Positions 11,061 to 22,905 of a stretch of 64,000 nucleotides of DNA are shown here, in pieces. Both the position numbers and the translations under genes were made by a program. The notes under the pieces are model-generated. The model was given only the letters and a program-made list of their open reading frames with translations, made no database searches and was not told the DNA's origin. The first letter of the stretch is position 1. The number at the start of each line of letters is the position of its first letter. The stretch comes from Hydractinia symbiolongicarpus (lineage: Eukaryota; Cnidaria; Hydrozoa; Anthoathecata; Hydractiniidae): contig NC_079888.1 of NCBI RefSeq assembly GCF_029227915.1, positions 3,607,001 through 3,671,000 of the forward strand, read 5' to 3'.

Positions 11061-12147
11061 CAGAACAAACACAAATAGAAAAAATGTATATCTTAAAAAT
11101 ATATAATATAAAAAAGAATAAAATAAAAACCCTCCTGTGCACCAGAACTTGTGACTCTGACTGTAGCTTTCCACATGTGTTACAGGGTCCCAACACTCAG
11201 CCTTACACAGGAGGTCGTCATGACAGGACCAGCCTGTACATATTTTGACTAAGGACAGCAGGGTTGTCAAGTCTGAAGACCAAGTTAGTAAACTTGGGCA
11301 CCTTACCTAACGGGGGTCTGAAAACAAACCCCCTTGCTAAGCTTCTTTTAAGTTACCAGAGAAGAGTGAGCTAAACTCTTTACCTTCTGGGTATTGACGG
11401 TAAACTGGTTCGAATGAACTAGCTGGGGTAATACAAAACCGCTCGGATTTACCTTTTCCTCCCCAATGACCCTGGAAGTACAGGTTTTATAAACGTAATG
11501 ATAAATGTAAAAGAAAGAAAGAAAAAGCGGATCAACAGCGAACGTAACAAAGAATATAACATGAATTGTTGTGGAGAATAGGTGGAGAGAATTTGCAAAC
11601 CGCCCTATTGTTGCAGTGGTACCAAGAATTTGTGGCAGGATCCTTAACATAAGCCCAATAATGATCTACGGTCAACGTACCGGAGTGATTAATTGTTGCT
11701 AACAACGAGTAGTTCTGATTAAACATTGTATCTGTATTACTGACGAAAGGTAGTTGCAGGAGAGAGTCACGTAAAGTAACACATTCAACAACTCTGTCTT
11801 TCACCAGATGTTCACCATGTTTTAAAAACCTTTTAAGATGCAGGAATAAGATTTCACTACTCCTGCTGATTTGCGTTTCTCTAGTACTCTCTCTATGTGC
11901 AAAGCATTGCAGACAAAACAACTTGTTTCCATCGGTTAGAATTTCCGGTTCTAAAAATTTGCTGACACAAGATTGGATTTTAGATGTCGTTGGCATTTCG
12001 ACATTTACCGAGGTGCACAGGCAGGTGTTACAGCTTACAAACATTAAGATTTCAGTTGAGATTTTATCTGCAGCAATCGCGAAAAATCCTACTACATCTT
12101 GCTGAGTGTTAAATTGGAAGACCACTTTCCTATCAGAGTGCATTTGA
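11061..12147. mobile_element. Insertion carrying family-U-like repeat and USP fragment
   Basis: This segment replaces the YxDD region of the flanking reverse transcriptase. From left to right it holds an A/T-rich tract, a piece like 57760-57960 ('ccaggacttgtgaacctg' type, 'cccccttgctaa'), 'aactagctggggtaata' and the minus-strand USP frame, whose first codon abuts the right junction, just as at 2611. The recurrent order (noncoding tail, then USP on the minus strand) suggests that USP and tail belong to one mobile unit. Confidence 0.55.
11532..12143 (-). CDS. Ubiquitin-specific protease-like protein, C-terminal part
   Basis: A single open frame of 203 codons on the minus strand. It includes QQDVVGFFAIAADKI (the USP QQDxxEF box, with E changed to G), a zinc-finger pair CNTCLC and CLQC, ILFLHLKRF (classic USP leucine/RF box) and a histidine box (LLATINHSGTLTVDHYWAYV, then WYHCNNRAV). 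The N-terminal cysteine box is absent, so the fragment cannot be catalytic as it stands. It is clearly diverged from the fragment at 1825-2611 (only the motifs align), so the two are different lineages rather than recent duplicates. No other part of the gene was found. It lies inside a broken reverse transcriptase. Confidence 0.75.
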   Translation of the reverse strand: MHSDRKVVFQFNTQQDVVGFFAIAADKISTEILMFVSCNTCLCTSVNVEMPTTSKIQSCVSKFLEPEILTDGNKLFCLQCFAHRESTRETQISRSSEILFLHLKRFLKHGEHLVKDRVVECVTLRDSLLQLPFVSNTDTMFNQNYSLLATINHSGTLTVDHYWAYVKDPATNSWYHCNNRAVCKFSPPILHNNSCYILCYVRC

Positions 12148-12620
12148 CGAACAACAGAAGGTGAACGACATCTGACCGCGGTGATTGGAAGTGAAGGTTA
12201 CAAAGAAAAATACTGTAAAGCTCTAGTAGAAAAATGGCCAGAGGAATTGTCTCTTCTATCCCGAATCACCGTGACTCAATCACAAGCGGCATACGCATGC
12301 TATGTCAGCGGATACCAACACAAACTTACTTACTTCATCCGAACGATAGCTGGCTTTGAGAGACACCTGCAGCCTATCGAGGACGTGATACGACATCAGT
12401 GTACTCCAGCGATCACTGGAGGGAAGACCATCAACGCCAATGAGCGCGAGGTGTTGACATTGCCTCCAAGACTTGGTGGTCTTGGTCTCAAAAACGTATG
12501 TTAGACAGCCCCAATCGAGCACGACAACCCCAAAGCCCTGACAAGAAAGCTACAAAACGAAATCTTCGGGATGTCTGAAGAAGAGGAAGAAGGGGCAAAA
12601 AGTCCCGTCATTATTAAAAA
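12148..12620 (+). pseudogene. Same reverse transcriptase, thumb/C-terminal part
   Basis: The frame resumes EGERHLTAVIGSEGYKEKY, then runs through SQAAYACYVSGYQHKLTYF, TPAITGGKT and LPPRLGGLGLKN, the thumb region of the polymerase begun at 9640. An in-frame stop follows at 12502, but similarity continues to about 12610 (TRKLQNEIFGMSEEEE). Together with 9640-11060 it is one element split by the USP-bearing insertion. Confidence 0.7.
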
Positions 12621-13650
12621 CGAACGACTCTAACGGAGTAAAGAAACGTTGGAACAAGAGGAAGAGAGCGAATATAAAAAAAATCTTCAAAACAAAGACT
12701 TTTATTTAATTGTCAAAGTTATTGCAGCCAAACCGAGTTATTGATTTTAGATGGTATCCCAAATTTGTGAGTCGTTTCAAAACAACGAGGGGACAGTGTT
12801 AGATGAGGATGAACACGGTATATGCGATATTGATTTGGTCGTAGAACAAACAAAAACGAAAGAGGTAGCTGTTGAAACGGACGTTGTTAATGTTGCATGC
12901 ATCAACGCAGAAAAATCGTGTAACTAAAAAACTCACTACGGCTTTCAACAAGATGTTATTGTATTTTGAAAATAAAGTTTAGCATTTTTTGTTCTAGCCT
13001 AACTACCGAAGTAAAGCATGTCAGACAAATTTTAACAGTGAATGTACGCAGCCTATGGAAGAAACATGTACGCGATTAAAAGTTAACATGTAAATTTTAA
13101 ATTTTAAATCAGTTATACTTAATGTTGAAACAAATCTTAGCGGATGTAGCAGAACTGTGGCACGTCAACTGGGTGTAATTACTGCTACAACAGTTGGCTG
13201 AGTATTATGAATATGATTTCTTGAAAACGATTCTATTGACTTGAATAAATTTTAATTTATTTTTTATTATAAAACTGAGTTCCCTGCGCATGACGATTCA
13301 TTATGTGACACTGCAAGTGTTGATATGGGATCGAATGGCGTGGTTGGGAAAAGAAGAAGAAGTCTTTACATTTTGATCACACTATATAGAAATTGGACTT
13401 GTATTAGCCGGTAACACAAGATTTTCCGAGTTTGGAACCTGTTTCAAGGTTTTTATTTACTCGTTTACTCCTGGTATTGAAGAATCACTTCTTTTTTATT
13501 GGTTTAGTTGTTAATCATTGTTGCTGCACTCAAATTTATTACGGCATAAACTTTCTCAAACGAAATTTAATGATTTTCAAGCCTTGTACAACCGAAATGT
13601 AGCGATGTTTTAGCTTCATACAGCCTTATGTTTGTTAAATTATGCCAAGT
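12621..13650. other. No recognisable gene
   Basis: Short frames only. One at about 12750-12925 (SQICESFQNNEGTVLDEDEHG..) looks protein-like but is short and unassigned. The remainder is AT-rich. Confidence 0.4.
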
Positions 13651-13657
13651 GTAAAAG

Positions 13658-14630
13658 ATGGCGCCGTACAGAGCGGTCATGTTTGTAGCTGTTGTTGTTT
13701 CAGCTCTTAGTTTCTTGGATAATTGTTTGTCTGATTTTCCTTACAAGAACAATTTTGATGGTGTTAGCAGAATTCGATGTGTATCATTACTTCGAAAACA
13801 AAACAGATATTATGGAAGAAGCAAGTTTTATAGTATCAACTAAAAAGCTTTAGTGTTATTTTTGTTGTTGTCATGTGGAGATAAACCCCGAACCAAATGG
13901 AGTACACCAAGGTATGTCTTTTTACCACCAAAACATCCGTGGCTTACAACAGAACTTCGCCATTTTACAAACGTTTTTTAAACAAATTAAAAATATCAGT
14001 GTTATGACTATTTCAGAAACACACATTTTGGATTCCGGTTTTAACGATATCGATACATTGTACCAGATTCCAGAATATCAGTTTGTAAGGAGGAATAGAA
14101 AATCTGGAAAAGGTGGAGGCGTCTGTAAGTTTGTTAAGGAAGGTATTAATCGGCAGAGGCGTATTGATTTAGAAAAAGACAACATCGAAATTATATGGAT
14201 TTTCCTTGTATCGGTCGTTTATCGCCCTTCGGATTCATCTAAATATTTGTCAAAAAAATTAATGATGAAATCGATTGTACCTTTTCGAAAGCTACCTTGG
14301 AATTAAGAGGTTATTGTCCTTGGGAATTTTAACACCAACTACAAAAAACGTAACCAGCATGGAGAATTAAAAGCAATTTTTCAGTCCCATGGGTTATTAC
14401 AACTCGTTACTAACGATACAAGAGTTACGAAAGACTCGTCTTCTTTAATTGATTTTATATTTTCAAATTCTATATCAAACATTGTCTCGTGTGAGGTAAT
14501 TGAAACGCATATCAGTGATCACCACATGGTATCAAGCGTCAATCAATTTATATCTGCTGAAGTGACCTGTCGTGATTACAAAAACTACGATCCTAACAAA
14601 ATGAATAAGAAGTTTGCGAAAGTAGATTGC
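13658..14630 (+). pseudogene. APE-type LINE, 5' part with endonuclease domain
   Basis: The region starts with a short hydrophobic leader frame (MAPYRAVMFVAVVVSALSFL..). A degraded 2A-like signature follows at about 13862-13895: LLLSCGD in one frame and EINPEPN in the next, where an intact copy would read GD-x-E-x-NPGP. The apurinic-type endonuclease domain comes next: HQNIRGLQQN, SETHILDSGF, GGVCKFVKEGI, VVYRPSDSS, then VLGNFNTNY, SSLIDFIFSN and ISDHHMV in a shifted frame after a stop at 14304. No reverse transcriptase follows, so the copy is 3'-truncated. APE LINEs nick target DNA with this domain. Confidence 0.8.
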
Positions 14631-14639
14631 TTGTGTTTA

Positions 14640-16005
14640 CAACGAAACGGATGTAGATAGAACGTTAACAGTAGCCAATACAGATTAAAGATGCAGTGTT
14701 TGAATGGTTGCGATACGACAAAGGCACCACAGCCTGTATTAGAAGCAACAAATAGTGAGACATACTGCTTCGTTAATGTTTAAATATTTTGATGATAGAA
14801 TTGTTTCATAATTCATTTACTTAAGGTCCTGGCAATATTATGGTAACTGCAGGCGCTGATATGGTGGGAATACCTTTTCCACAACTTAAACGCTTTGCAA
14901 GTACTTTGAACCTAGTAATTCAGCAGCAAAATATTATAAAAATTAAGAGGTTCTTTTGTTAGTCTTTTAATACCAAAGATTTTTGTTGGTAAGTATGTTC
15001 TTTATTTTTCCTGAGATTCACAATGCTTGGAATACACACCAGCAAATCGAGTTGGCAAGAATAAAAGAGTGTGGTGGCAAGATAGTCAGTGTGACAGCCT
15101 TGGCCACAACGCGACCTATTGTACCGTAACATCAATGGACTGTAAAACAAACAAAGTTTTAGACATGGAAGTTGTAAATGTAGAGCAAGTCAAAAATTCG
15201 CAAGGTAGATACTATACGTAACCCTACACAAGTGTCATTGCTTGTTATATATACACTGTTTAAACATGGCACTGATCTTATATTGAGGAATGGAAAAGCA
15301 CAGCTTTATGACTTGTGTGAAAAGGTTGGATGAGGTTGGTGTTAGAGCTGTCTCCACTAATAGGCACATACAAACACCAAAAATTAATGGCAGCGGACGA
15401 TAGATTTTAAACACATTTATACACCAGTTCGATCCGTGGCACTAGCGAAAAACATGTAAAAACAGCTTGTAAAATTTGCAGAGAAAAAAGGTAAGTTCTG
15501 GAATGGTATCTGGTAGTATTATAGTGAATACGTGCAATATAATTGTCAAGATTTTTTATAGCGTATCAAAAATTTGGAGAGTGGATTCCATCAATAGTAA
15601 ATCATTTATATTGGTGAATAAAGACATGTCATAGTAACCCTGAAGAATTGGTTGAACGATTTCTTTCGGTTATTCATCACTCGTCTATTACACCAAATGT
15701 GAGCATGAAAAGTATTCTATTGAAGGGGCTCAAGGCAGAAGTTGGTTAACGCCAGGTCCACCTGCCCACGAAGCCCTCAAGAATGTCGTCATAAATGCAA
15801 TATGTAAAAGATATCAGGAAGCTGAATGAAAACATCTTTACAACGTATTTAAAAGTGTCCCATGCATTAAAGATTCGCTACTTGGCCAAAAGCATTTTTT
15901 TGAAGCAAGAAAAAATGTTTGCGGGTGTTGAACTAGCTGCGCTGAATCACAATGTCAACATAAATCGGGGACAGGTAAAGTTTATTGGCATGTCAACTCT
16001 AAATT
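14640..16005 (+). pseudogene. Decayed DDE transposase, Kolobok-like
   Basis: Three separated coding-like pieces in different frames line up with one transposase: DSQCDSLGHNATYCTVTSMD and VEQVKNSQG at 15086-15220, WIPSIVNHLYW and FLSVIHH at about 15580-15690, then ELAALNHNVNINRGQ near 15945-15990. This order (cDSPGh-AKY-tYt-mD, NHLwW, LA-LDHN-N-R) matches a DDE family common in cnidarian and fish genomes that I associate with Kolobok/THAP-type transposons. Family assignment is from memory of motifs, so it is moderate. Many stops and shifts; no terminal repeats identified. Confidence 0.5.
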
Positions 16006-16009
16006 AATA

Positions 16010-16879
16010 GCCGTATTTTGTCTGTTCAAAAGGGTTACTAATATTCCTTTGATCTTTCCGCGAATTTTTAGAAACCAGGGGTTATTTAATTGAAAATCTT
16101 ATGATTTATCAAAATAAATTACAGAAATTATTTTATTTGCTTACATAATTTAATTAATTTAATTGATAAACCTCTAATTTAAAAAACAAATTAAGTGATT
16201 AAAATGAATTCATTATTTAAATGCGCCATTTTTAATAATAATTTACCCCCGTGACCTTAATCGCCGATTCCGCCCAGGAGCCACAGAAAACAAATAGGAT
16301 GGTTTTACTGACAGTTTAACCGACTTTGTTTTGACTGCTCGCACGTGTATACCAATCAAAACGCCTGATTCTTTGAAAAACCAATCAAGACTTTCGCGGC
16401 CTAGACATGCTAACGAAGAAACATGATGGCCATTTTAGTTTTTAAAAAGTAATGGTGGTCAGTGTTGTTTCTAAGTCAGTTTCACCTTTTTGTCTTCTAT
16501 AAGCTTTTTATATTTGTAATATTTGTTTTTTTTTATGTTCTAAAATGTGAAGATAAATATATTGTCACGTTTTTTAGCTACGTGCAGATCTTAAACGCAC
16601 TTTTAGGATATTTGGCTAGGAACGAATATTTTGAAGGCTACTAGCTAATAGCCTTACTTTTTACTAATTTGCTTTGGTATAAGAGGTTTTTCTCCAACCC
16701 AACATTTATTTTTATGTCGAGGATATAGCCATTTAGCTATCTCATATATTTACCTAAAAAGTGATAGTATAAAAATTCAGTTTGGCTATCAATATCGCAA
16801 TATTCTCAGCAATAAATCTTATGCTAAATGCAGTTTAGCTAGGTAGCTATACATCTTTAATTATTTTCTTAAAAAATTT
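16010..16879. other. No gene seen
   Basis: Strongly AT-rich sequence. The part from about 16430 shares low-complexity wording with 400-720 ('gctacgtgcagatc', 'atgcagtttggct', 'ttagctagc') and is probably an upstream extension of repeat family B. Confidence 0.45.
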
Positions 16880-17640
16880 TTTGCAAATAAAATGGCTGAG
16901 CAATTGCTTTAGCTGGAGGGGTAACGACAAGCTGTTTCCTGTGTTGTCATTTAAACCGAAGTTGTGATAAAGTTTTTTTTGAGAAGGGTACTGTTCAAGT
17001 CTGTTTAACTGTACTAAGCGGTCAGCGCAGTGTTAACAATAGCCTGTTTTTTGGAAAAGGCTGTTACGCCTATGCGGATCAGCCCACTGTGACAATTAAT
17101 TTTTAAAACTTCTTGGGAATCACGCCTGTACGAATGTCCAACAATGTTTACCTGGACTAAACGCTTAGCCCTGTGCAAGAAGCGAAGGACTGTTTCTTGT
17201 GTTTTCATTTAAATAGAGTTTGCAAGAAAGTTTTTTTCAAAAGCGTATTATCCCTATACACCTGTGTAACACGATTTAACTGTACTAAGCGCTTAGTCAG
17301 GTGTCACGGTTAATTTCTTAACTTTTACAAAAACTTATTCCGCAAAATAAAATAATATTGACCGATTGTTTTTGCTATGACGGAGTCACAACGGTTGTAA
17401 ACTGAGTTTTTATTGCAGCCTTTGTTGCGGGAAAGTTTTTTTTTGAAAAATATGTTACAGTCGCAACATAAAGTGGTGTGTGAGCTTCACTTGATTTACG
17501 ACATACTGCATACCTGTACTAAAGCGCTCCACCTGACTGTGTCGCACAGTTTACAGTTCTTTTTAAGCACTCCTTGGGGCGTTCAACAACAGTTACTTGT
17601 GGTTTATCCCGGCGATTCGACGATTTAGTCTATATTATAA
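16880..17640 (+). repeat. Repeat family B, copy 2 (uninterrupted)
   Basis: About five imperfect units carry 'gtaacgacaagctgtttcc', poly-T plus 'gagaagggta', 'ctgtactaagc', 'gagtttttattgcagc' and 'gtgtcgcacagtttaca'. It gives the uninterrupted order that shows copy 1 is split at 1190/2612. No coding potential was recognised. Confidence 0.75.
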
Positions 17641-17689
17641 TACCTAACTTTCCGTTGTTATTTAATTTTTTCATAATCTATATCTAGGC

Positions 17690-17852
17690 TGTTAAGGAAA
17701 GAAAATCCCGAGAATATATCGAGGCCATAAAATTTAAAATTTTATGGCTTCGAGGTTTAGCTAGAGGTTTTGCTCCTCTTAAGAATTTGCTCCCAAAATG
17801 ACACAATTCTTCCTTTTTCCAAAGATAATTGTCACATAAGAACAAAACTTTT

Positions 17853-17887
<35 letters not shown>

Positions 17888-18140
17888 AGAGAGCAGGACA
17901 GGACTTCTGTAAAAGGTACAAGGGTTTCGACCCATATTCCTGAACCAAGGAACCCAAAATGTTCAGCTGGATCACCTCAAAAGAGGTTCCGTAAAACTTT
18001 TCATCTGTCCAACTCAGTACAATCCTGTGTGACCGGAGTAATAAGTGGAGTCGACACTTTACAAAGATAAGACCAGTACAGTCCTTGATGGCATATTCTG
18101 TTCTTGTTTAAATTTGACTGGGGTAATAAATGGAGTTGTC
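17690..18140 (+). repeat. Repeat family U tail with 31-base poly-A
   Basis: Contains 'gctagaggttttgctcctc', a long A run ending at 17886, 'gggtttcgacccatattcct' and two copies of 'gtaataagtggagtcg'-type sequence (about 18030 and 18120), all matching 1250-1790. The A tract could be a reverse-transcription signature or only slippage. Confidence 0.65.
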
Positions 18141-18594
18141 ATTCTTCAAAAATGTTACAGCCGTTGTGTTCAACATTGGGTCAGTTGATCAGTGTCATGT
18201 GGATGGTGAAAATTTTCGAAAGCCAACATTGGTCGATCAAACTGGGAATATTCAAATTACATTTTTCGGTGATATCTGTGTTGGGGTAGAGAAAAACAAT
18301 GTTATTCAATAACCAATGTGTGTGTGTGTCAAAATATCTTTGTCAGTGGTTATTGAAAAGCACTACCACGACTAAAATCGATGCTGTTGATCGTGACTTG
18401 TGAGTGTGAATGATGATAATCTGGTGGATGATACAAAAGAGGAATTGTGTGGGTGTACGTATCTGTAGATATGGCGTCGTTATCATCGAAATACAGTTGT
18501 AAAAACTGTAAAAATCTCATCGACACAAGTGATGATGATTAGGTCATGTGCGAGGCGTGAGATTATGTGACAAAACAGCAAGCCGCAGTGATTT
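18130..18594 (+). pseudogene. RPA-like OB-fold and zinc-ribbon protein remnant
   Basis: An open frame at 18130-18312 encodes FFKNVTAVVFNIGSVDQC..RKPTLVDQTGNIQITFFGDI, the shape of a replication-protein-A type OB-fold (beta strand, then tLvD-sG-I-ltlwGd). After a gap with stops, 18471-18594 encodes SCKNCKNLIDTSDDD, TAG, VMCEA, TGA, DYVTKQQAAV, reading as a four-cysteine ribbon with the last cysteine mutated to TGA. RPA proteins bind single-stranded DNA. The terminal KQQAVVI is the start of repeat family R elsewhere, so the gene belongs to a dispersed element. It is broken here by stops and then by the DIRS insertion at 18595. Confidence 0.5.
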
Positions 18595-18596
18595 TA

Positions 18597-18667
18597 TTTC
18601 ATAAAATCTCCGCCGATATAATATTGGATAACCGAGCCCAATCTTTACATATTGGAACCCAGACTCC
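18597..18667 (+). repeat. DIRS left inverted terminal repeat
   Basis: Reverse-complement match to 57441-57511, interrupted by a few mismatches and a small gap. It sits immediately inside the family R junction. Confidence 0.85.
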
Positions 18668-18761
18668 CACACAATCTCTTTCGACTCATCTCGTAGCGAA
18701 GAAGACGTTGTTTGATATTCTACCCCAACAATATTTTATACCCTGCTTTATCTACTTCAAA

Positions 18762-19449
18762 ATGAGTGAAGATATGCAAACAAACCGTGATGTTTATCAC
18801 GAACCATCTACTCCTGCTGCCAATGAGCAACTTTCTCAGGGAAAACGACGAAATGTAGAAAATTCTAACGTTTCGGTCATTGAACCAAATAACAAACGTT
18901 GCAGATTCGAAGCTGTGCCCGATGAGGCTTTGAACAGTCACCAGCTTCCAGCTGAAATGGAAAAATATATAGAGAAGCATACAACTCGTTATATCACGGA
19001 TAAAGTGTTAAATGATACGATTATGATACCTCATTCAGTACCTTCGAATGTATCGCCTGCATTGAAAGTCTGAAATCACTACGGTTAGTATAATAGAAAA
19101 ATTACAGCAAAAAACTATTAATGTTTTTGGAGCCTTGTGCAAACTATGGTTATCCATTGAGGAAGCTATGAATTCCAATTCTGATGAACCACCTGTGCTC
19201 AATTTAGACTAACTGTCTGATTATATGGAACAAACTGTCACGTTGCTGGGCCAATCGATCAATGCTATCAGCTATCAACGTCGGGTGTCAGCGTTATCAA
19301 CCATCATGGCGTATGCCAAGAAGGCGAAACAAGCCGTTCCCGATCAAGTTTCAACCTTGGAATCATTTGGACAGCATCCGTTTGGTGATGGTTTCAAGAA
19401 ACATGTACTTGATACAGCTAAAGCAAGAAAAGCTAACAGCCAACGGTAG
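18762..19449 (+). pseudogene. DIRS gag-like ORF1, frameshifted
   Basis: Starts at the ATG of MSEDMQTNRDVYHE with a lysine/arginine-rich, asparagine-rich N-terminus, and stops at 19073. Coding similarity continues in other frames: KLQQKTINVFGALCKLWLSI at about 19100, then QSINAISYQRRVSALSTI and FGDGFKKHVLDTA to 19449. DIRS ORF1 has this layout, with a leucine-rich block and a YxRR segment. At least one stop and one shift break it. Confidence 0.65.
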
Positions 19450-19766
19450 AAGAACTTATTATCAACAAAGGCGTCAAGATGGTGGATATGGATACTCACA
19501 ACAGAGGTTTCCAAGGTAAAAATATCTCAGAAGGGCACCTTTTCCCAGCATAGCTTCTCCGAGACAAAGAATCTCATTCGAGGTGCCGGATATCATCCCT
19601 TTGCATACATTAAAAAAGGTGCATCCAGTTGTCAAACGGATGTTTCCTCAACAAAAACTTGGAAAATTTCCAATTGCTGCAAGACTGCAGCACTTTTAAA
19701 AAAATTGGCAGTGTTTAACAAGCAACCCAGAGATCCTAGAATGGGTATCGGGTTTAAAAATTCCTT

Positions 19767-20392
19767 TTGTCTCAACCCGTCCTGGTTGTAAAACCTCAAC
19801 AACCTCGTATGAATGCAAATCAGTCGCTATTGATATCTGAAGAAGTGAAAACTATGCTGAGAAAGGGTGCCATTCAAAAAGTTTACCCCCAAAAAGGGGA
19901 ATTTCTGAGCAATCTGTTTCTAGTTTCCAAAAAGGATGGAGGGAACAGACCTGAGATAAATCTAAAAAATCTGAATTCATTCATTCCTTACAATCACTTC
20001 AAAATGGAAAATTTGAATTTGCTAAAAGAAATGTTGCAACAAAACGACTATATGTGCAAAATAGATCTGAAGGATGCATATTTCAATGTACCCTTACATC
20101 GTTCATCAAAGAAGTATGTTCGGTTTCTCTGGCAAGGCAATCTTTACGAATTTCTATGCCTTTGCTTTGGGTTAGGACCGGCACCAAGGATATTCACGAA
20201 GTTAATGAAAATTCCTTTGTCAATTTTGCGTCGGATCAATATCCGTGTAACTTGGACGATATGCTTCTCATGCATCAAACTATAGAAGTTTTGAAAATGC
20301 CTATGGACACATTGATCTTCCTGTTGCAACTTTTGGGTTTTGTGACAAACTTGAAAAATCTATTTTGACTCCGGTTCAAAAAATCAATTTTT
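19767..20392 (+). pseudogene. DIRS reverse transcriptase, 5' half
   Basis: The polymerase shows the DIRS-specific order: LLISEEVKTMLRKGAIQKV, SNLFLVSKKDGGNRPEINLK, LNSFIPYNHFKMENL, the catalytic motif A CKIDLKDAYFNVPLH, and FLCLCFGLGPAPRIFTKLMK. The frame then shifts at about 20240, and the catalytic YxDD is read as NLDDMLL. It ends in TPVQKINF at 20391, where DIRS RTs continue LGLEID. Exactly that continuation appears at 52068. Confidence 0.85.
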
Positions 20393-22905
20393 GCGGAGAG
20401 AGAGCCATTGCTCGAACGGAGCTATTTTCCTCGTTCCCATAAATATATTAGAGCGTAACGAATTTCCGCGTTTTCTCCTAGTACATCAAATTTAAAAACG
20501 TCCGATTTTTGACCCACTTACCCAAATATTTTTTATGGTCATTTCTTCCGTGAAAATCCGGTTGGTCGAGACACGCCGTTTTCAGTTAAGATCAGGTCGG
20601 CATACAGCATTAGCCACGTGATTCATAAGTTACTCTTACTAATATCACATGACATTTCCTCAGATACATAGCGCTTGAAACGAAAATTTAGTTGATGATA
20701 ACTTGATGATAGGGTAGAGTGGTATTTTGAGGAAAACGAAGAAAGGGTATGTACAGCTAGTAGATCACTATTTCTTTACATTGATGAACCCCTTCTTATC
20801 CTTACTGCCACCTAAAGCTAGCTACTATAAAACTGCCCACTTAGCTGGCATAATAACAGAACTTAGATAACATATAGCTAGCTTACTTTAACCGTTTAGC
20901 TAGCTATAAAGAAAGGGCTATAGCATAAAACTAGCTACAAAGCTAGCATAAAATTAACTACATAACTGGGATAAAACTACCAATGTAGCTAGCATAAATT
21001 TTGGTGAGTGAGGTAATTCTACTCTGTAGCTAGCTAGCTAATATCTATAGCTATCAAGCAGTACTGTTGTAATATTTTAAACAAGGTATGAGCCATCGAC
21101 AAATAATTTTTATCTTTTTATTGACGTATGGACGATTGATACTCAACCCATTACCTTCTCCCCTGTTATCTTTTCGACAGCCCGTTGAAATAGGAAGCAA
21201 GAAGGATGAACAACATTATTTCACAGAACAATTGATGGCCTACATTTTTTTATTATTCATTTTTTTTTTTAGAAGAAGAAGATATCCTTAAGAATCACGT
21301 AGAGGAAAACAAGTCTATTGGCGCTTACACATGCGAAGAAAAAGAATTCTATATGAAAATGACCACTTATTGACACTTAACACGTTTTGACGTACATTGT
21401 GGAAAAGCTAATTTTGCCTGATTATGTTATTTGTTGGCATTAACACTTCAGTGTGCGTAAAGAACTTATTATGAAGGATTTCAGTTTTGCTGGTTTTTTT
21501 TGCAAATATTTTTATTAAACCTTTGTTGTGGTTAACAGTGTAATATATGCCAAGAAAGCTATTTTTTCTTAATAGTATTATATTTGTGTATTTGTTGCAC
21601 TTTACAATGCACAGAAGAACTAATTTTTACAGACTTCGATTTTACCTACTTTGTAGAATGTTTGTTAAACTTTTGTTGTTGAAGGATCAATGTAACATGC
21701 TAAAAAGGCTAATTTTGTCCAATTCAGATGTATTGTAAACTGTATATATATAGGTAGTGGTGTGTAAACTTTTGTATATTCTTTTTATTTGAATGTGTAA
21801 CATGTTATGCCATTTCTTTTAATTTAAAATGATACAGTGTTCCCAAAGGACTCATTTTGATTTTACTCTTTCTCTGCTTTGTGGAAATTTTGCTAAATTT
21901 ATGTTATGCTTACCGCAATGTGAGATGCGTCAAAACAACTTTGTCCAGTTCAAACTATAGTCATTGCTTTTCAAAAAATGGTAATGTCAATGATATTACC
22001 CGCAATATGAACGCATAATTAGGATGAGTATATAAGTGTTTATTACACCACAGGATATGAAGTTTTGTGGTAATGTGGACAAGCCTTTCCTAAAATGCTT
22101 TGTATGGTGCCCTGGCTATGCAAGGGATCTACTCGCTGCAAGTTGAGGAAAGTTGTTCATGCTTGCCTCGTAAAATTTTAACCAAATTTTAACAGAATAA
22201 CTTTGATTGGTCGCAAAAAAGTCTGAATTCGTTGTGGGCATTTAACAAGTTTAACACTGCATTGGTCTCTAATTCGTACGAGTACGACGAATCCGGTTCA
22301 GTTTATTACGCCGGATGGAAATTTAATAAAGTGATGCCGAATCCTGATTCGTCAGATTTGATCACGTGCTTCGATTTTATTTGACCAAAGCGTTTTGTGT
22401 CCGGGCGTGATTGCGCTTGTACTTAAAGTTCCCGCTTAAATTGTTTTATTCAAACCCTCTTGAAATTGGAAATTTCGGGTGCGTGTTTTTATGAAAGTTT
22501 CTTGACGACAAGCCTTGGATTATTGGATAAGTTATTATTTGATAATTTTGGTTTATTAAATAAGTTATTATTTGATAACTACTTTGGATTGTGTTTGAAA
22601 CTTCTGTGTTTTGTTTATTTTTTTTGTTTGCCTGCTTTTGGATAACTTCTCTTGCCGACAGGTGGTTGGGGAGGCCACAAGTTTGATAAACTTTATATAG
22701 TTAATATTTAAAGTTATTTTTTGGTTTATTTTGTTTGCCTGGTTGGATAACTTCATTTCCCCGAATTTAGCTCGCTGAGTTACTTTAGATTATTTTTGAA
22801 AGTTTTGTGTTCTGTGCAATTTCTTTTCCCCGGAAGTTAGCTAGCTGATATTTCACAGTGTCTCAAGGATCCCAAACAAGCCTTATTTTAGTTTGCCCAC
22901 AAATC
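20393..22905. other. 5' noncoding region of the insertion, with GCTAGC-rich repeat and a stray exon
   Basis: 20740-21060 is a GCTAGCTA-rich repeat matching 50440-50700 in the same orientation ('gaaagggtatgta', 'cacctaaagctagcta', 'gctggcataataacagaact'). 21279-21352 copies the last exon of the gene at 47.3-48.3 kb, preceded by a poly-T/AG acceptor. At 22515-22580 the segment 'taagttattatttgataa' is tandemly repeated twice. No full gene was seen. Confidence 0.55.
21279..21352 (+). pseudogene. Stray copy of the terminal exon of the mini-exon gene
   Basis: After tttttttttag the sequence encodes (K)EEDILKNHVEENKSIGAYTC, then EEKEFYMKMTTY-stop. This is clearly related to KHVDENRSVGAYACEE of the exon at 48149-48292. 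The preceding exons were not found here, so this is an orphan exon or the tail of a second, degraded gene copy. Confidence 0.5.

Noticed and set aside
13862-13895. Functional 2A peptide in the LINE leader
   Set aside because: The required GD-x-E-x-NPGP is split by a frameshift and reads NPEP.
17684-17935. Minus-strand frame with a run of phenylalanines
   Set aside because: Produced by the 31-base poly-A tract on the plus strand.
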